NCBI RefSeq assembly: GCF_001612665.1
Contig: NZ_BDAX01000018.1
Location: 186,001 to 250,000 of the forward strand
Direction of reading: 5' to 3'
Source of the DNA: Nocardia alba NBRC 108234
GTDB lineage: Bacteria; Actinomycetota; Actinomycetes; Mycobacteriales; Mycobacteriaceae
DNA length: 64,000 bases
The notes beneath the pieces were generated by a model. That model saw nothing but the letters and a program-made list of their open reading frames with translations, was not told the DNA's origin and searched no databases. The number at the start of each line of letters is the position of its first letter. Positions within the stretch are counted from its first letter, which is position 1. The translations under genes and the position numbers were made by a program. This document shows positions 15,851-24,480 of this stretch, one piece after another.

Positions 15851-17026
15851 ATGCCGGAGAACTCGCCGAACGGCCGATCACAGGACACCACCGCCGACTA
15901 CCGGCGGATCGAGGCCGCCGCGGCGCCGACTCGGTTCGCCCGCGGCTGGCACTGCCTGGGCCTGCTCTCGTCGTTCCGCGACGGCAACCCACACGAGGTG
16001 AAGGCCTTCGGCACCATGCTCGTGGTGTTCGCGTCCGAATCCGACGGCGCGCTGCACGTGCTCGACGGTTACTGCCGCCACATGGGCGGCAATCTCGCGC
16101 ACGGCACCGTCAAGGGCGACTCGATCGCCTGCCCGTTCCACGACTGGCGCTGGGGCGGCAACGGCAAGTGCACGGCCATTCCGTACGCGCGCCGGGTGCC
16201 GCCGCTGGCCAAGACTCGCACCTGGCCGACGCTGGAGCGCAACGGCCAGCTCTACGTCTGGCACGACCCGCAGGGTTCCAAGCCCACCGACGAGGTGACG
16301 ATCCCCGAGATCGAGGGCTACGGCACCCCGGAGTGGACCGACCTGACCTGGAATTCGATTCTGATCGAGGGCTCGCACTGCCGCGAGATCGTCGACAATG
16401 TCGTCGACATGGCGCACTTCTTCTATGTGCACTTCTCCTTCCCGCGCTACTTCAAGAACGTCTTCGAGGGCCACGTCGCCACCCAGTACATGCGCTCGAC
16501 CCCGCGCCACGACGTCACCGTCGGTACCAGCTACGACGACCCGGATTCCGCGCTGCGGTCGGACGCTTCGTATTTCGGTCCGTCGTACATGCTCGATCGG
16601 CTGTGGAGCGAATCGAACGGGATGACAATCGAGACGGTGCTCGTCAACTGTCACTACCCGGTCGACGAAAACTCGTTCGTGCTGCAGTACGGCGCGATGG
16701 TCAAGAAACCGGCGGGCATGTCCGACGAGGACGCCGACGCGATGGCGGCGCAGTTCGCGCAGGGCGTCGAGTACGGATTCGAGCAGGACGTCGAGATCTG
16801 GAAGAACAAGGCGCCCATCGACAATCCGCTGCTGTCGGAGGAGGACGGCCCGGTGTATCAGCTGCGCCGTTGGTACAAGCAGTTCTACGTCGACATCGAC
16901 GACGTCACCGCGGACATGACCAAGCGGTTCGAGTTCGAGATCGACACCGATCGCGCGGTGACCAGCTGGGAGGCCGAGGTGGCCGACAATATCGCCCGCG
17001 GCGCCGTCATCGACACCATGTCCTGA
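15851..17026 (+). CDS. kshA: 3-ketosteroid 9alpha-hydroxylase oxygenase component KshA
   Basis: This 391-residue Rieske non-haem oxygenase inserts a 9alpha-hydroxyl into 1,4-androstadiene-3,17-dione-type steroids, using electrons from KshB. The Rieske cluster ligands are Cys75, His77, Cys94 and His97, and the mononuclear iron motif N-x2-D-x2-H-x4-H is Asn183, Asp186, His189, His194. The MAHFFYVHFSFPRYFKNVFEGH segment is typical of KshA. The start is ATG 15851, 5 nt after GGAGG at 15841-15845. It is first in an operon with hsaA (37-nt gap) and hsaC (26-nt gap). Confidence 0.93.
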   Translation: MPENSPNGRSQDTTADYRRIEAAAAPTRFARGWHCLGLLSSFRDGNPHEVKAFGTMLVVFASESDGALHVLDGYCRHMGGNLAHGTVKGDSIACPFHDWRWGGNGKCTAIPYARRVPPLAKTRTWPTLERNGQLYVWHDPQGSKPTDEVTIPEIEGYGTPEWTDLTWNSILIEGSHCREIVDNVVDMAHFFYVHFSFPRYFKNVFEGHVATQYMRSTPRHDVTVGTSYDDPDSALRSDASYFGPSYMLDRLWSESNGMTIETVLVNCHYPVDENSFVLQYGAMVKKPAGMSDEDADAMAAQFAQGVEYGFEQDVEIWKNKAPIDNPLLSEEDGPVYQLRRWYKQFYVDIDDVTADMTKRFEFEIDTDRAVTSWEAEVADNIARGAVIDTMS

Positions 17027-17063
17027 TCCCGCACCTCACCACGAACAGAAAGCATCACCGAAG

Positions 17064-18242
17064 ATGACCAGAGTTCTCGACAATATCGCCGCCATCGCGG
17101 ACCAGCTGCGTGCGCAGGCACCGGAGGCGGAGCGGCTCGGGCAGCTGCCCGATGCCACGGCCCAGCTGCTGAAGGCAGCGGGCCCGATCCGTCTGTTGCA
17201 GCCCACGAAGTACAGCGGCTTCGAGGCGCACCCGCGCGAGTTCGCCGAAACGGTGATGGCCACCGCCGCGCTCGACCCGGCCAGCGGCTGGATCGCCGGC
17301 ATCGTCGGCGTACACCCGTGGCAGCTGGCCTTCGCCGACCCGAAGGTGCAGGACGAGGTGTGGGCCGACGACCACGACACCTGGATGGCCTCGCCCTACG
17401 CACCGACCGGCATCGCCCGCCCGGTCGAGGGCGGCTACATCTTCAACGGCCGCTGGCAGTTCAGTTCCGGCACCGATCACTGTGACTGGATCTTCCTCGG
17501 CGCCATGCTCGGTGACGCCGAGGGCAAGATGGCGCTGCCGCCGACGATGCTGCACATGATCCTGCCGCGCCGGGATTACCAGATCGTCGAGGACTCCTGG
17601 AATGTGGTGGGGCTCAAGGGCACCGGGTCCAAGGACATCATCGTCGAGGACGCGTTCGTGCCCGACTACCGGGTGATGAACGGTGACCACGTCATCGACG
17701 GCACCGCACAGAAGGAGTACGGGGTCACCGAGACGCTGTACAAGATGCCGTGGTCGACGATGTTCCCGCTGGGCATCAGCTCCGCGGTGGTCGGCATCGC
17801 CGAGGGCGCCCTGGCCGCGCACCTGGACTACCAGCGCGACCGGGTCGGCGCGCAGGGCACCGCGGTCAAGGACGATCCGTACGTGCTGTTCGCCATCGGC
17901 GAGGCCGCCGCCGACATCAACGCCGCGCGTCAGGAACTGCTCGCCAACGCCGACATGATCTTCGACGCCGTCGACGCGGGCAAGGAGATCGGCTTCGCCG
18001 AACGAGCCGCGGTCCGGCGCACTCAGGTCCGCGCGGCCTGGCGCGCGGTCACCGCCGTGGACCAGATCTTCGCCCGCTCCGGCGGCAACGCCATGCGGCT
18101 CGACAAGCCGCTGCAGCGCTACTGGCGCGACGCGCACGTCGGACTCGCGCACGCCATCCATGTGCCGAGCACGGTGTATCACGCCTCGGCCGTCAGCTCT
18201 CTCGGTCTCGAGCCCGCGGACAACCTGCGCTCGATGATCTGA
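17064..18242 (+). CDS. hsaA: 3-HSA 4-hydroxylase oxygenase HsaA
   Basis: The 392-residue flavin-dependent monooxygenase has an acyl-CoA dehydrogenase fold. It hydroxylates 3-HSA to the catechol 3,4-DHSA with FMNH2 supplied by HsaB. Alignment by eye with M. tuberculosis HsaA shows the shared pattern of SGWIAGIVGVHPWQLA near residues 74-89, SSGTDHCDW, VVGLKGTGSKDIIVEDAFVP, YKMPWSTM and ALDKPLQRYWRDAHVGLAHA-type C-terminus. The gene sits between kshA and hsaC in one operon. The reductase partner is probably the protein at 25291-25797. Confidence 0.92.
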   Translation: MTRVLDNIAAIADQLRAQAPEAERLGQLPDATAQLLKAAGPIRLLQPTKYSGFEAHPREFAETVMATAALDPASGWIAGIVGVHPWQLAFADPKVQDEVWADDHDTWMASPYAPTGIARPVEGGYIFNGRWQFSSGTDHCDWIFLGAMLGDAEGKMALPPTMLHMILPRRDYQIVEDSWNVVGLKGTGSKDIIVEDAFVPDYRVMNGDHVIDGTAQKEYGVTETLYKMPWSTMFPLGISSAVVGIAEGALAAHLDYQRDRVGAQGTAVKDDPYVLFAIGEAAADINAARQELLANADMIFDAVDAGKEIGFAERAAVRRTQVRAAWRAVTAVDQIFARSGGNAMRLDKPLQRYWRDAHVGLAHAIHVPSTVYHASAVSSLGLEPADNLRSMI

Positions 18243-18268
18243 CCCGAATACCGAGAAGGACAACGGAA

Positions 18269-19174
18269 ATGACAGATATCAAAGGCCTCGGCTACGTCAA
18301 GATCCAGACCGCCGACATGGACCGGTGGCGCGAGTTCGCGTTCGAGGTGCTCGGTTTCGCCCAGGGCAGCGGCCCCGACGAGAACGCCTTGTACCTGCGG
18401 ATGGACGAACGCGCGGCGCGGATCACGATCGTGCCGGGTGACAGCGACGCCATCGTCACCATCGGCTGGGAAGTCCGCGACCACGCGGCCCTGCTCCGCG
18501 TCCAGGAAGCCGTGACGGCAGCCGGGATCGCGGTGAAGCCGCTGTCGGTCGAGGAGGCCGACGCGCGCCGGGTCGAGGAGGTCATCACCTTCCAGGACCC
18601 GACCGGCGCCACCCTCGAGGTGTTCCACGGCGCGGTGCTCGACCACAGCCCGGTGATCACTCCGTTCGGCGCGCGATTCGTCACCGGCGCACAGGGTCTG
18701 GGCCATGTCGTGCTGCCGACCATGGACCCCGGCGGCGCGTTCGGCTTCTACACCGATGTGCTCGGATTCCTGCCGCGCGGCGCGTTCCGGATCCCGGCGC
18801 CGCCGGAGTACGGCCCGATGCGGGTGCGGTTCCTCGGTGTCAACGAGCGCCACCACAGCCTGGCGCTGTGCCCGGCACCGCACGGCGGGGCGCCCGGACT
18901 GGTGCACATCATGGTGGAGGTCGACACTCTCGACGCGGTCGGCCAAGCCCTCGACCGGGTGACCAGGGACGGCTTCTCGGTGTCGTCCACGCTGGGCAGG
19001 CACACCAACGACAAGATGGTCTCGTTCTATGTCCGCGCGCCCGGCGGCTGGGATATCGAGTTCGGGACCGAGGGCATGCGGGTCGACGAGACCTATTACA
19101 GCGCCGAGGAGATCACCGCGGACAGCTACTGGGGCCACGACTGGTCCGGTAGCGAGCCACTCGCCGCGATGTAA
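18269..19174 (+). CDS. hsaC: Extradiol catechol dioxygenase HsaC
   Basis: The 301-residue type I extradiol dioxygenase performs meta-cleavage of 3,4-DHSA, opening ring A. The two-domain vicinal oxygen chelate fold is evident. Iron ligands are His146 (GLGHVVL), His213 (LVHIMVEV) and Glu264 (WDIEFGTEG), with second-sphere His195 and His245 also conserved. The start is ATG 18269 after GAGAAGGA. It is the last gene of the kshA-hsaA-hsaC operon and is followed by a terminator hairpin. Confidence 0.93.
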   Translation: MTDIKGLGYVKIQTADMDRWREFAFEVLGFAQGSGPDENALYLRMDERAARITIVPGDSDAIVTIGWEVRDHAALLRVQEAVTAAGIAVKPLSVEEADARRVEEVITFQDPTGATLEVFHGAVLDHSPVITPFGARFVTGAQGLGHVVLPTMDPGGAFGFYTDVLGFLPRGAFRIPAPPEYGPMRVRFLGVNERHHSLALCPAPHGGAPGLVHIMVEVDTLDAVGQALDRVTRDGFSVSSTLGRHTNDKMVSFYVRAPGGWDIEFGTEGMRVDETYYSAEEITADSYWGHDWSGSEPLAAM

Positions 19175-19194
19175 CTTCGCAATCAGCCCACGAC

Positions 19195-19232
19195 GGCCCC
19201 TGGCCCCGAGCTTCCCGCTCGGACCAGGGGCC
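19195..19232 (+). terminator. Terminator after the kshA-hsaA-hsaC operon
   Basis: A GGCCCCTGG / CCAGGGGCC outer stem and CCGAG / CTCGG inner stem enclose a short loop, followed by GTTTCG. It begins 20 nt after the hsaC stop. Confidence 0.75.
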
Positions 19233-19286
19233 GTTTCGTATTGACCTGCTGATTCATGTGACAGCGACCACAACGGATGGTATGAA

Positions 19287-19300
19287 TAGGTATATGCCTA
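19287..19300 (+). promoter_or_regulatory. Near-palindrome upstream of the IclR gene
   Basis: TAGGTATATGCCTA is a 14-bp imperfect palindrome (12 of 14 positions symmetric) in an AT-rich stretch, 50 bp before the IclR start. It is a candidate autoregulatory operator or promoter element. It does not resemble the 15-bp palindrome of the steroid block. Confidence 0.4.
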
Positions 19301-19349
19301 ATCGAAATATGCGACTGGGCATCAGCTCGTAGATCCGAATGGAGAGCTC

Positions 19350-20198
19350 ATGGTCATCCAGGCCGAGGCCACCACCCCGAGCGCGATCCTCGATCGCGCC
19401 TCCCTGCTGCTCGACGCGTTCGACGGTCCGGGCAGGCTCACCCTCGCCCAGATCGTTCGGCGCACCGGCCTACCCCGATCCTCGGCGCATCGCATGCTCG
19501 AACGGCTGGTGCACCTGCGCTGGCTACGTCGCGAAGGGCGCGACTACGAACTCGGCATCCGGCTGATGGAACTCGGCTCGCTGGCGGTGCACCAGGATCG
19601 GCTGCACCGGGCGGCGATGCCGTTCCTGCACGAACTGCACCGGGCCACCGGGTTCGTGGTGCATCTGGCCGTGCTGGACGGTACCGACGTCGTGTACCTC
19701 GACAAGGTCGGCGGCGAGCTGTCGGCCGTGGTGCCCACCCGCGTCGGCGGCAGGCGGCCCGCCGCCTGTACCGCGGTCGGCAAGGCGATTCTGGCCTACG
19801 CCGATGAGCACCGGATCGCCGATGCCCTCGCGGGCCAGGGCGGCGCGCGCACCCGCTACTCGATCACCACCAAGGCCCAGCTCGACACCGAACTGGCCAA
19901 GGTGCGCGCGCACGGGATCGCGGTCGAACGCGAGGAGTCACTGCCCGGCTTCGGCTGTATCGCCGCCCCCATCGGTGATCTCGGCGAGGCCGCCGTGGCG
20001 GCGGTGTCGGTATGCGGACCGGTGGATCGGATGCTGTTCGATCACCGTCTCAGCGCGCCGATACGCACGACCGCGCTCAATATCTGGCGCCACGTCGACG
20101 ACGGCCGGGTCCGGGTACGCCCGACATTGCAGCAGCATCCTCGTCCACTGAGCGTGGGCCGGTCCTACCCGGACCATCGCGGAACCCGTACGGCGTGA
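19350..20198 (+). CDS. IclR-family transcriptional regulator
   Basis: The 282-residue protein has an N-terminal winged helix (ILDRASLLLDAFDGPGRLTLAQIVRRTGLPRSSAHRMLERLV pattern, about residues 13-55) and a C-terminal GAF-like effector domain with the family motif ACTAVGKAILAY and EESLPGFGCIAAPI. IclR regulators often control aromatic or steroid catabolic genes in response to pathway intermediates. ATG 19350 follows GGAGAG. It lies directly downstream of hsaC and is coupled by GTGA overlap to an esterase gene. It is one candidate for the regulator that binds the steroid-block palindromes, but nothing in the sequence proves this. Confidence 0.85.
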   Translation: MVIQAEATTPSAILDRASLLLDAFDGPGRLTLAQIVRRTGLPRSSAHRMLERLVHLRWLRREGRDYELGIRLMELGSLAVHQDRLHRAAMPFLHELHRATGFVVHLAVLDGTDVVYLDKVGGELSAVVPTRVGGRRPAACTAVGKAILAYADEHRIADALAGQGGARTRYSITTKAQLDTELAKVRAHGIAVEREESLPGFGCIAAPIGDLGEAAVAAVSVCGPVDRMLFDHRLSAPIRTTALNIWRHVDDGRVRVRPTLQQHPRPLSVGRSYPDHRGTRTA

Positions 20199-21169
20199 CC
20201 GTGCGAACTTTTCCGATCACCGGGCCCGGTGCGGTTCCCGATCCGCAGGTCGCGGCCGTGCTCGCCACGCTCGACGCCGGATTCCCCGATGTCGCCACAA
20301 TGACGGCGACCGATGCCCGCGCCGCGATCAGCGCCAGACGTGCTCCGCCGCAACGACTTCCCGAGATGGCGCAGGCGCGCGACCTCACGATCGACGGTCC
20401 CGGTGGCCCGCTGCCGCTGCGGGTGTTGCGGCCCCATCACGACGGGGATCCACTGCCGGTGATCGTATTCGCGCACGGCGGCGGCTTCGTGTTCTGTGAC
20501 CTCGACAGCCACGACGAGCTCTGCCGGTCGATGGCGGCGGGCGTCGGCGCGGTGGTGGTCTCGGTCGACTATCGACTCGCGCCCGAGCACGCCGGCCCCG
20601 CGGCCCATGACGACCTGTTCGCGGCGCTACGGTGGGTCGCCGCGCACGCGGGCTCCTTCGGTGGGGACCCATCGAGGATCGCGGTGGCCGGCGACAGCGC
20701 GGGCGGCAATCTCGCCGCCACCGTGGCCATCGCGGCCAGGGACGCCGGCGGGCCGCCGCTCGCGGCGCAGATCCTGATCTACCCGGTGATCGACGACGAT
20801 TTCGAGACCGAGTCCTACCGTCGTTTCGGCACGGGCCACTACAACACGACCAGCGCCATGCGGTGGTACTGGGCGAACTACGCGCCGCACGGCACCGACG
20901 ACGCGCGTCTCGTGCCGACCAGAGCGGACTCGCTGTCGGGTCTACCGCCCGCGGTGGTGATCACCGCCGAACTCGACCCGCCGTGTTCGGCCGCGGACGC
21001 CTACGCCCAGCGGCTCGCGACCGACGGTGTCGTGGTCGCGCATCGCCGCTACAGCGGGCTGTTCCACGGATTCCTCAGCATCGCCTCGCTGTCCGCCACC
21101 ATGACCGCGCGGACCGAGATCTGGGCGATGGCGCGGCAGTTGCTCGAACTCCCTCGGGACCCGGGGTAA
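20195..21169 (+). CDS. Hormone-sensitive-lipase-family esterase
   Basis: The 324-residue alpha/beta hydrolase has the HSL oxyanion motif HGGGF near residues 94-98, the nucleophile motif GDSAGGN near 166-172, a catalytic Asp in TAELDPPCS and a catalytic His in LFHGFLS. The GTG start overlaps the IclR stop by 4 nt, so the two genes are coexpressed. Related actinobacterial esterases hydrolyse short acyl esters. In this setting it could remove acyl groups from steroids or open a lactone made by the Baeyer-Villiger enzyme, but that is inference. Confidence 0.88.
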   Translation: MTVRTFPITGPGAVPDPQVAAVLATLDAGFPDVATMTATDARAAISARRAPPQRLPEMAQARDLTIDGPGGPLPLRVLRPHHDGDPLPVIVFAHGGGFVFCDLDSHDELCRSMAAGVGAVVVSVDYRLAPEHAGPAAHDDLFAALRWVAAHAGSFGGDPSRIAVAGDSAGGNLAATVAIAARDAGGPPLAAQILIYPVIDDDFETESYRRFGTGHYNTTSAMRWYWANYAPHGTDDARLVPTRADSLSGLPPAVVITAELDPPCSAADAYAQRLATDGVVVAHRRYSGLFHGFLSIASLSATMTARTEIWAMARQLLELPRDPG

Positions 21170-21213
21170 TCGGCACGGGTGCCCGCTCTGTGCCGCGACA
21201 CGAGCAGGCACCT

Positions 21214-21235
21214 GCACCCGGATCGTATCGGGTGC
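21214..21235. terminator. Stem-loop between convergent genes
   Basis: Seven-base arms GCACCCG / CGGGTGC around an 8-nt loop, in the 84-bp gap between the esterase and the monooxygenase-like gene. Confidence 0.4.
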
Positions 21236-21253
21236 CCGCAACCGATTCCGGTG

Positions 21254-21541
21254 TCAGACCGCGGTGAAGTACTCGATCTTCGGCGCCCCCGCGAGCAAGG
21301 GGGCCATCAGCTTGCCCGCCGCGCGGAAATGCTCCGACCGGCCGTGGGCTTCGACCGCGGCGTCGTCGGAATACAGCTCGAAGAACCGGTAGTGCTCGGC
21401 GTCGGTCCGCGACCGCACCAGCTGGTAGGTCAGATTGCCCGGCTCATTGGCCTTGATCTGGGTGATGAGATCAGCGACGACGGCTTCGAACTCCGCGCCC
21501 GCACCGGCCTTGACGGTGACCTCGGCGATGACTGCGATCAT
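21254..21541 (-). CDS. Antibiotic biosynthesis monooxygenase (ABM) domain protein
   Basis: This 95-residue protein has the ABM/quinol monooxygenase dimeric alpha-beta barrel pattern: MIAVIAEVTVKAGAGAEFEAVV at the N-terminus, then GNLTYQLVRSRTDAEHYRFFELYSDDAAVEAHGRSEHF. The start is ATG 21541 behind AAAGGAG on the minus strand. Members act on quinols or other small aromatic compounds without cofactor, or have unknown roles. It lies 37 nt downstream of a TetR gene in the same direction and is probably cotranscribed with it. Confidence 0.82.
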   Translation of the reverse strand: MIAVIAEVTVKAGAGAEFEAVVADLITQIKANEPGNLTYQLVRSRTDAEHYRFFELYSDDAAVEAHGRSEHFRAAGKLMAPLLAGAPKIEYFTAV

Positions 21542-21578
21542 GATTTGGCTCCTTTTTCGTGCGACAGTACCGGCTCGC

Positions 21579-22196
21579 TCAGGCTCGGAGATAGGCGACG
21601 ATGGCGCCGGTGAGTCCGGCGAGGGCATCCTCGAGGTTGCCGTAGGTGCCGAGCGTGCGTTCGGAGGTGATGCCGCGCATCGCCGCCGGAATCAGCGCGG
21701 CCACCTGCCGCACCCGCACTGGGTCGACCCCCAGATCCGCGAACGCGCGCTGGCAGGCCTGGTCCCAGTTCGGTTTCCACGACGACAACTCCGCGGCGGT
21801 GAGCGGGAACTCGCGCTCGAGTTCGGCCTGCTCACGCGGCAGCGCGGCGCGCAGCGTCTCGATGGCGAGTGATTCCGGGGTGCGCAGGCCGACGGCCATG
21901 CCGTCGACAAGGGCGGCGACGCGTTCGTGCAGGGTGCCGTCCGGGCGCAGGTTCGCTGGCAGGTCACCGCGCTTGTCGGCGGTGTAGCGCAGCACCGCGG
22001 CCCACAGGCCGTCGATATCGCCGAACTGGTACTTGACCACACCCCAGGTGGCGCCGATATCGCGAGCGATGCGATTGCCCGATACCGCCGCGGGATCGCC
22101 GGTGGCCAACGACGCGATCGCGGCTTTGATCATGCTGTCCCGCGAGTGGATACCTCGCTTGTTGGCGCGTCGCCCACCGATCGCCGCTTCCGTCAC
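21579..22196 (-). CDS. TetR-family transcriptional regulator
   Basis: The 205-residue protein (GTG start) has a helix-turn-helix in residues 18-65 (IHSRDSMIKAAIASLATGDPAAVSGNRIARDIGATWGVVKYQFGD pattern), with W-VVKYQF where most TetR proteins have YYHF. A helical effector domain follows. It is divergent from a KshA-like Rieske oxygenase gene, and a 25-bp operator-like palindrome lies in the gap. It therefore probably represses that oxygenase and the downstream reductase-like gene, as well as itself. Confidence 0.82.
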   Translation of the reverse strand: MTEAAIGGRRANKRGIHSRDSMIKAAIASLATGDPAAVSGNRIARDIGATWGVVKYQFGDIDGLWAAVLRYTADKRGDLPANLRPDGTLHERVAALVDGMAVGLRTPESLAIETLRAALPREQAELEREFPLTAAELSSWKPNWDQACQRAFADLGVDPVRVRQVAALIPAAMRGITSERTLGTYGNLEDALAGLTGAIVAYLRA

Positions 22197-22245
22197 AAGG
22201 CTCGACTATAGCGGCCCTGAGCTGCGGGATCCAGTTTTCATCGAC

Positions 22246-22270
22246 CCCTCTTGTATTTTTTCAAAGAGGG
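22246..22270. promoter_or_regulatory. Candidate TetR operator before the KshA-like gene
   Basis: CCCTCTT and AAGAGGG form perfect 7-bp arms around an 11-nt T-rich spacer. The site is in the 162-bp divergent gap between the TetR gene and the Rieske oxygenase gene, and differs from the other palindromes of the region. Confidence 0.6.
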
Positions 22271-22358
22271 TTCTACGCTAAATTCGCTCTGTGGTCGGCA
22301 TCACTACCGAGCAGCTCATCGCCGGGTCGGCACACGCCGGATGCCTCAGGAGGTTCCG

Positions 22359-23387
22359 ATGGCCAAGACACCCCTGCCCATGGAACCGACGGGCTGGTTC
22401 CAAGTGGCGTGGTGCGCCGAGATCACCGTCGGCGCGGTCCACCGGATGAAGTACTTCGGACGCGAAATGGTCGCCTGGCGTTCGGCTTCCGGCGAGATCG
22501 CGGTCTTCGACGCCTATTGCGAGCATCTGGGCGCCCATCTCGGCTACGGCGGGCGGGTCGAGGGCGAGAACATCGTGTGCCCGTTCCACGGCTGGGAATG
22601 GAACCGCGAAGGCCGCAACGTCTGCATCCCCTACGAGAGCCATCCGAACAAAGGCCGGCGCATCCGTAGCTATCCGGTGGTGGAACGCAACGAGGCGGTG
22701 TGGATCTGGTTCGACACCCAGGGTCGGGCACCGCATTTCGAGGTGCCCGATATCTTCGCGGATTTCGGCGACGACAAGACCGCCCGCGACTACTACCGGC
22801 CGGTGCCCGCCGCGACGCTCTATCGGCAGGGGCTGGAACTGCATCCGCAATACGTGCTGGAGAACGGTGTCGACTTCGCGCACTTCACGGTCGTGCACAA
22901 GACACCGTTCGTCCCGAACTTCACGCGCCACGACTTCTCCGGGCCGGTGTCGTTCGTGGACTTCACCATCGCCTTCGACGCGAGCATCGCCGAGAACGAC
23001 ATCGACAGCGGCGTCGAATCGATCAACGCGGGCCTCGGCTGCACGGTCACCAAGAGTTGGGGCATGGTCGACAACCGCACCATGCCCGCGGTGACACCGG
23101 TCGACGAGTCCACCTCCGACGTCCGGTTCACCGTCTGGGTGGGGCGTGAACCCGGCGACGACAGCGCCGAGATCACCAGGTACGGCAAGACGATGGCCGC
23201 CTACATCATCGAGCAGTTCGAAGCCGACATCCACATCTGGGCGCATCAGCGCTACAGCGACCCACCGGCGTTGTCGCGCAAGGAATTCGACGGCTTCACC
23301 GCGCTGCGCACGTGGGCCGCCCAGTTCTATCCCGACAACGGCGCAGACCTCGACCGACGACCCGCGACGCAAGGACGTACTTCATGA
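22359..23387 (+). CDS. KshA-like Rieske oxygenase (second copy, diverged)
   Basis: The 342-residue Rieske oxygenase has cluster ligands Cys54, His56, Cys74, His77 and the iron motif Asn169, Asp172, His175, His180. It is shorter than KshA and differs through the C-terminal substrate domain, so it may act on another position or another terpenoid or steroid. ATG 22359 follows CAGGAGG at 22347-22353. Its stop overlaps the next gene (ATGA). It is probably regulated by the divergent TetR protein rather than by the 15-bp palindrome, which is absent here. Electron donor: possibly the KshB-like protein at 35187. Confidence 0.85.
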   Translation: MAKTPLPMEPTGWFQVAWCAEITVGAVHRMKYFGREMVAWRSASGEIAVFDAYCEHLGAHLGYGGRVEGENIVCPFHGWEWNREGRNVCIPYESHPNKGRRIRSYPVVERNEAVWIWFDTQGRAPHFEVPDIFADFGDDKTARDYYRPVPAATLYRQGLELHPQYVLENGVDFAHFTVVHKTPFVPNFTRHDFSGPVSFVDFTIAFDASIAENDIDSGVESINAGLGCTVTKSWGMVDNRTMPAVTPVDESTSDVRFTVWVGREPGDDSAEITRYGKTMAAYIIEQFEADIHIWAHQRYSDPPALSRKEFDGFTALRTWAAQFYPDNGADLDRRPATQGRTS

Positions 23388-24469
23388 GCACCACCGACAG
23401 AGTCCGTGTCTTCCAAGTGGCGACCGGCAATCTCGGCACCGAGATGATCGGCCGCATCCAGCAGCATCCCGATCTCGAACTGGTCGGACTGCATTGCTAC
23501 TCGCCCGACAAGATCGGGCGCGACGCCGGGGAGATCGTCGGCATCGGCCCGATCGGCGTAACCGCTACCGGCTCGGTGGAGCAGATCATCGCCGCACGAC
23601 CCGACGTCCTCACCTTTCACGGCGTCTTTCCCGACGAGGACCTCTACGAGAAAGTCCTCGAGGCGGGCATCGATGTGGTGACCACCGCGGACTGGATCAC
23701 CGGCTACCACCGCGACACCAACCACCCGCATCCGTCCGGCCGCAAGGTCAGCGAGGTGATCACGGCCGCGTGCGCGCGCGGTGACTCCACCTTCTACGGC
23801 ACCGGCATGAATCCGGGACTGAGCCAGATCCTCGGAATCGTGCATACCGCCGATGTCAGCGAGATCGAGAACATCACCGTCACCGAATCGGTCGATGTCT
23901 CGTGTCACCACTCGGTCGATACTTGGAAGGCCGTGGGGTACGGGCGCCCGATCGACGATCCCACGATCGGGGAATCGCTGCACAAATACACCGCGGTCTT
24001 CGCCGACGCCGTCTATCTGATGGCCGATGCTTTCGGGCTCGAACTCGACGAAGTGCGGTTCGGGTACGAACTCGGCGCGTGCACCGAGGATGTCGATCTC
24101 GGCTGGTATTTCCTGCCGAAAGGATCGTTGGGCGCCAATTACATCAAGTACCAGGGCATGGTGGACGGGGTCGCGCGGGTGGAATCACACCTGGAATGGC
24201 AGATGACCCCGCACACCGATCCGGCGTGGGATATCAAGGGCTGCTATATCACTCAGGTCACCGGCGATCCCAATATCTACAGCAAACACATGATCTTCCC
24301 GCGCAAAGGATTCGACCTGTCGGATCCGCGGAACTTCGCCTCGATCGGCATGACGGTGACCGGACTGCCCGCACTCAACGCCATCCGGTCGGTGGTCGCG
24401 GCACCCGCGGGCATCATCACGAGCGCGGACCTTCCCTTGCGCGCCTTCGCGGGCCGCTTCAAGATCTGA
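23384..24469 (+). CDS. DapB-fold NAD(P)-dependent dehydrogenase-like protein
   Basis: This 361-residue protein begins with a Rossmann segment RVFQVATGNLGTEMIGRI and contains GTGMNPGLSQILGIV near residues 145-160. That is typical of the dihydrodipicolinate reductase / 2,4-diaminopentanoate dehydrogenase-like family found in actinobacterial steroid and terpenoid clusters. The ATG overlaps the stop of the KshA-like gene, so the two are cotranslated. It probably reduces or oxidises a pathway intermediate. The reaction is unknown. Confidence 0.75.
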   Translation: MSTTDRVRVFQVATGNLGTEMIGRIQQHPDLELVGLHCYSPDKIGRDAGEIVGIGPIGVTATGSVEQIIAARPDVLTFHGVFPDEDLYEKVLEAGIDVVTTADWITGYHRDTNHPHPSGRKVSEVITAACARGDSTFYGTGMNPGLSQILGIVHTADVSEIENITVTESVDVSCHHSVDTWKAVGYGRPIDDPTIGESLHKYTAVFADAVYLMADAFGLELDEVRFGYELGACTEDVDLGWYFLPKGSLGANYIKYQGMVDGVARVESHLEWQMTPHTDPAWDIKGCYITQVTGDPNIYSKHMIFPRKGFDLSDPRNFASIGMTVTGLPALNAIRSVVAAPAGIITSADLPLRAFAGRFKI

Positions 24470-24480
24470 ACCAGCACGCC

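Noticed and set aside
19287..19300. Near-palindrome considered as a KstR or KstR2 box
   Set aside because: It does not contain the AAC/GTT or CAAG/CTTG half-sites of those regulators. I kept it only as a weak IclR or promoter element.
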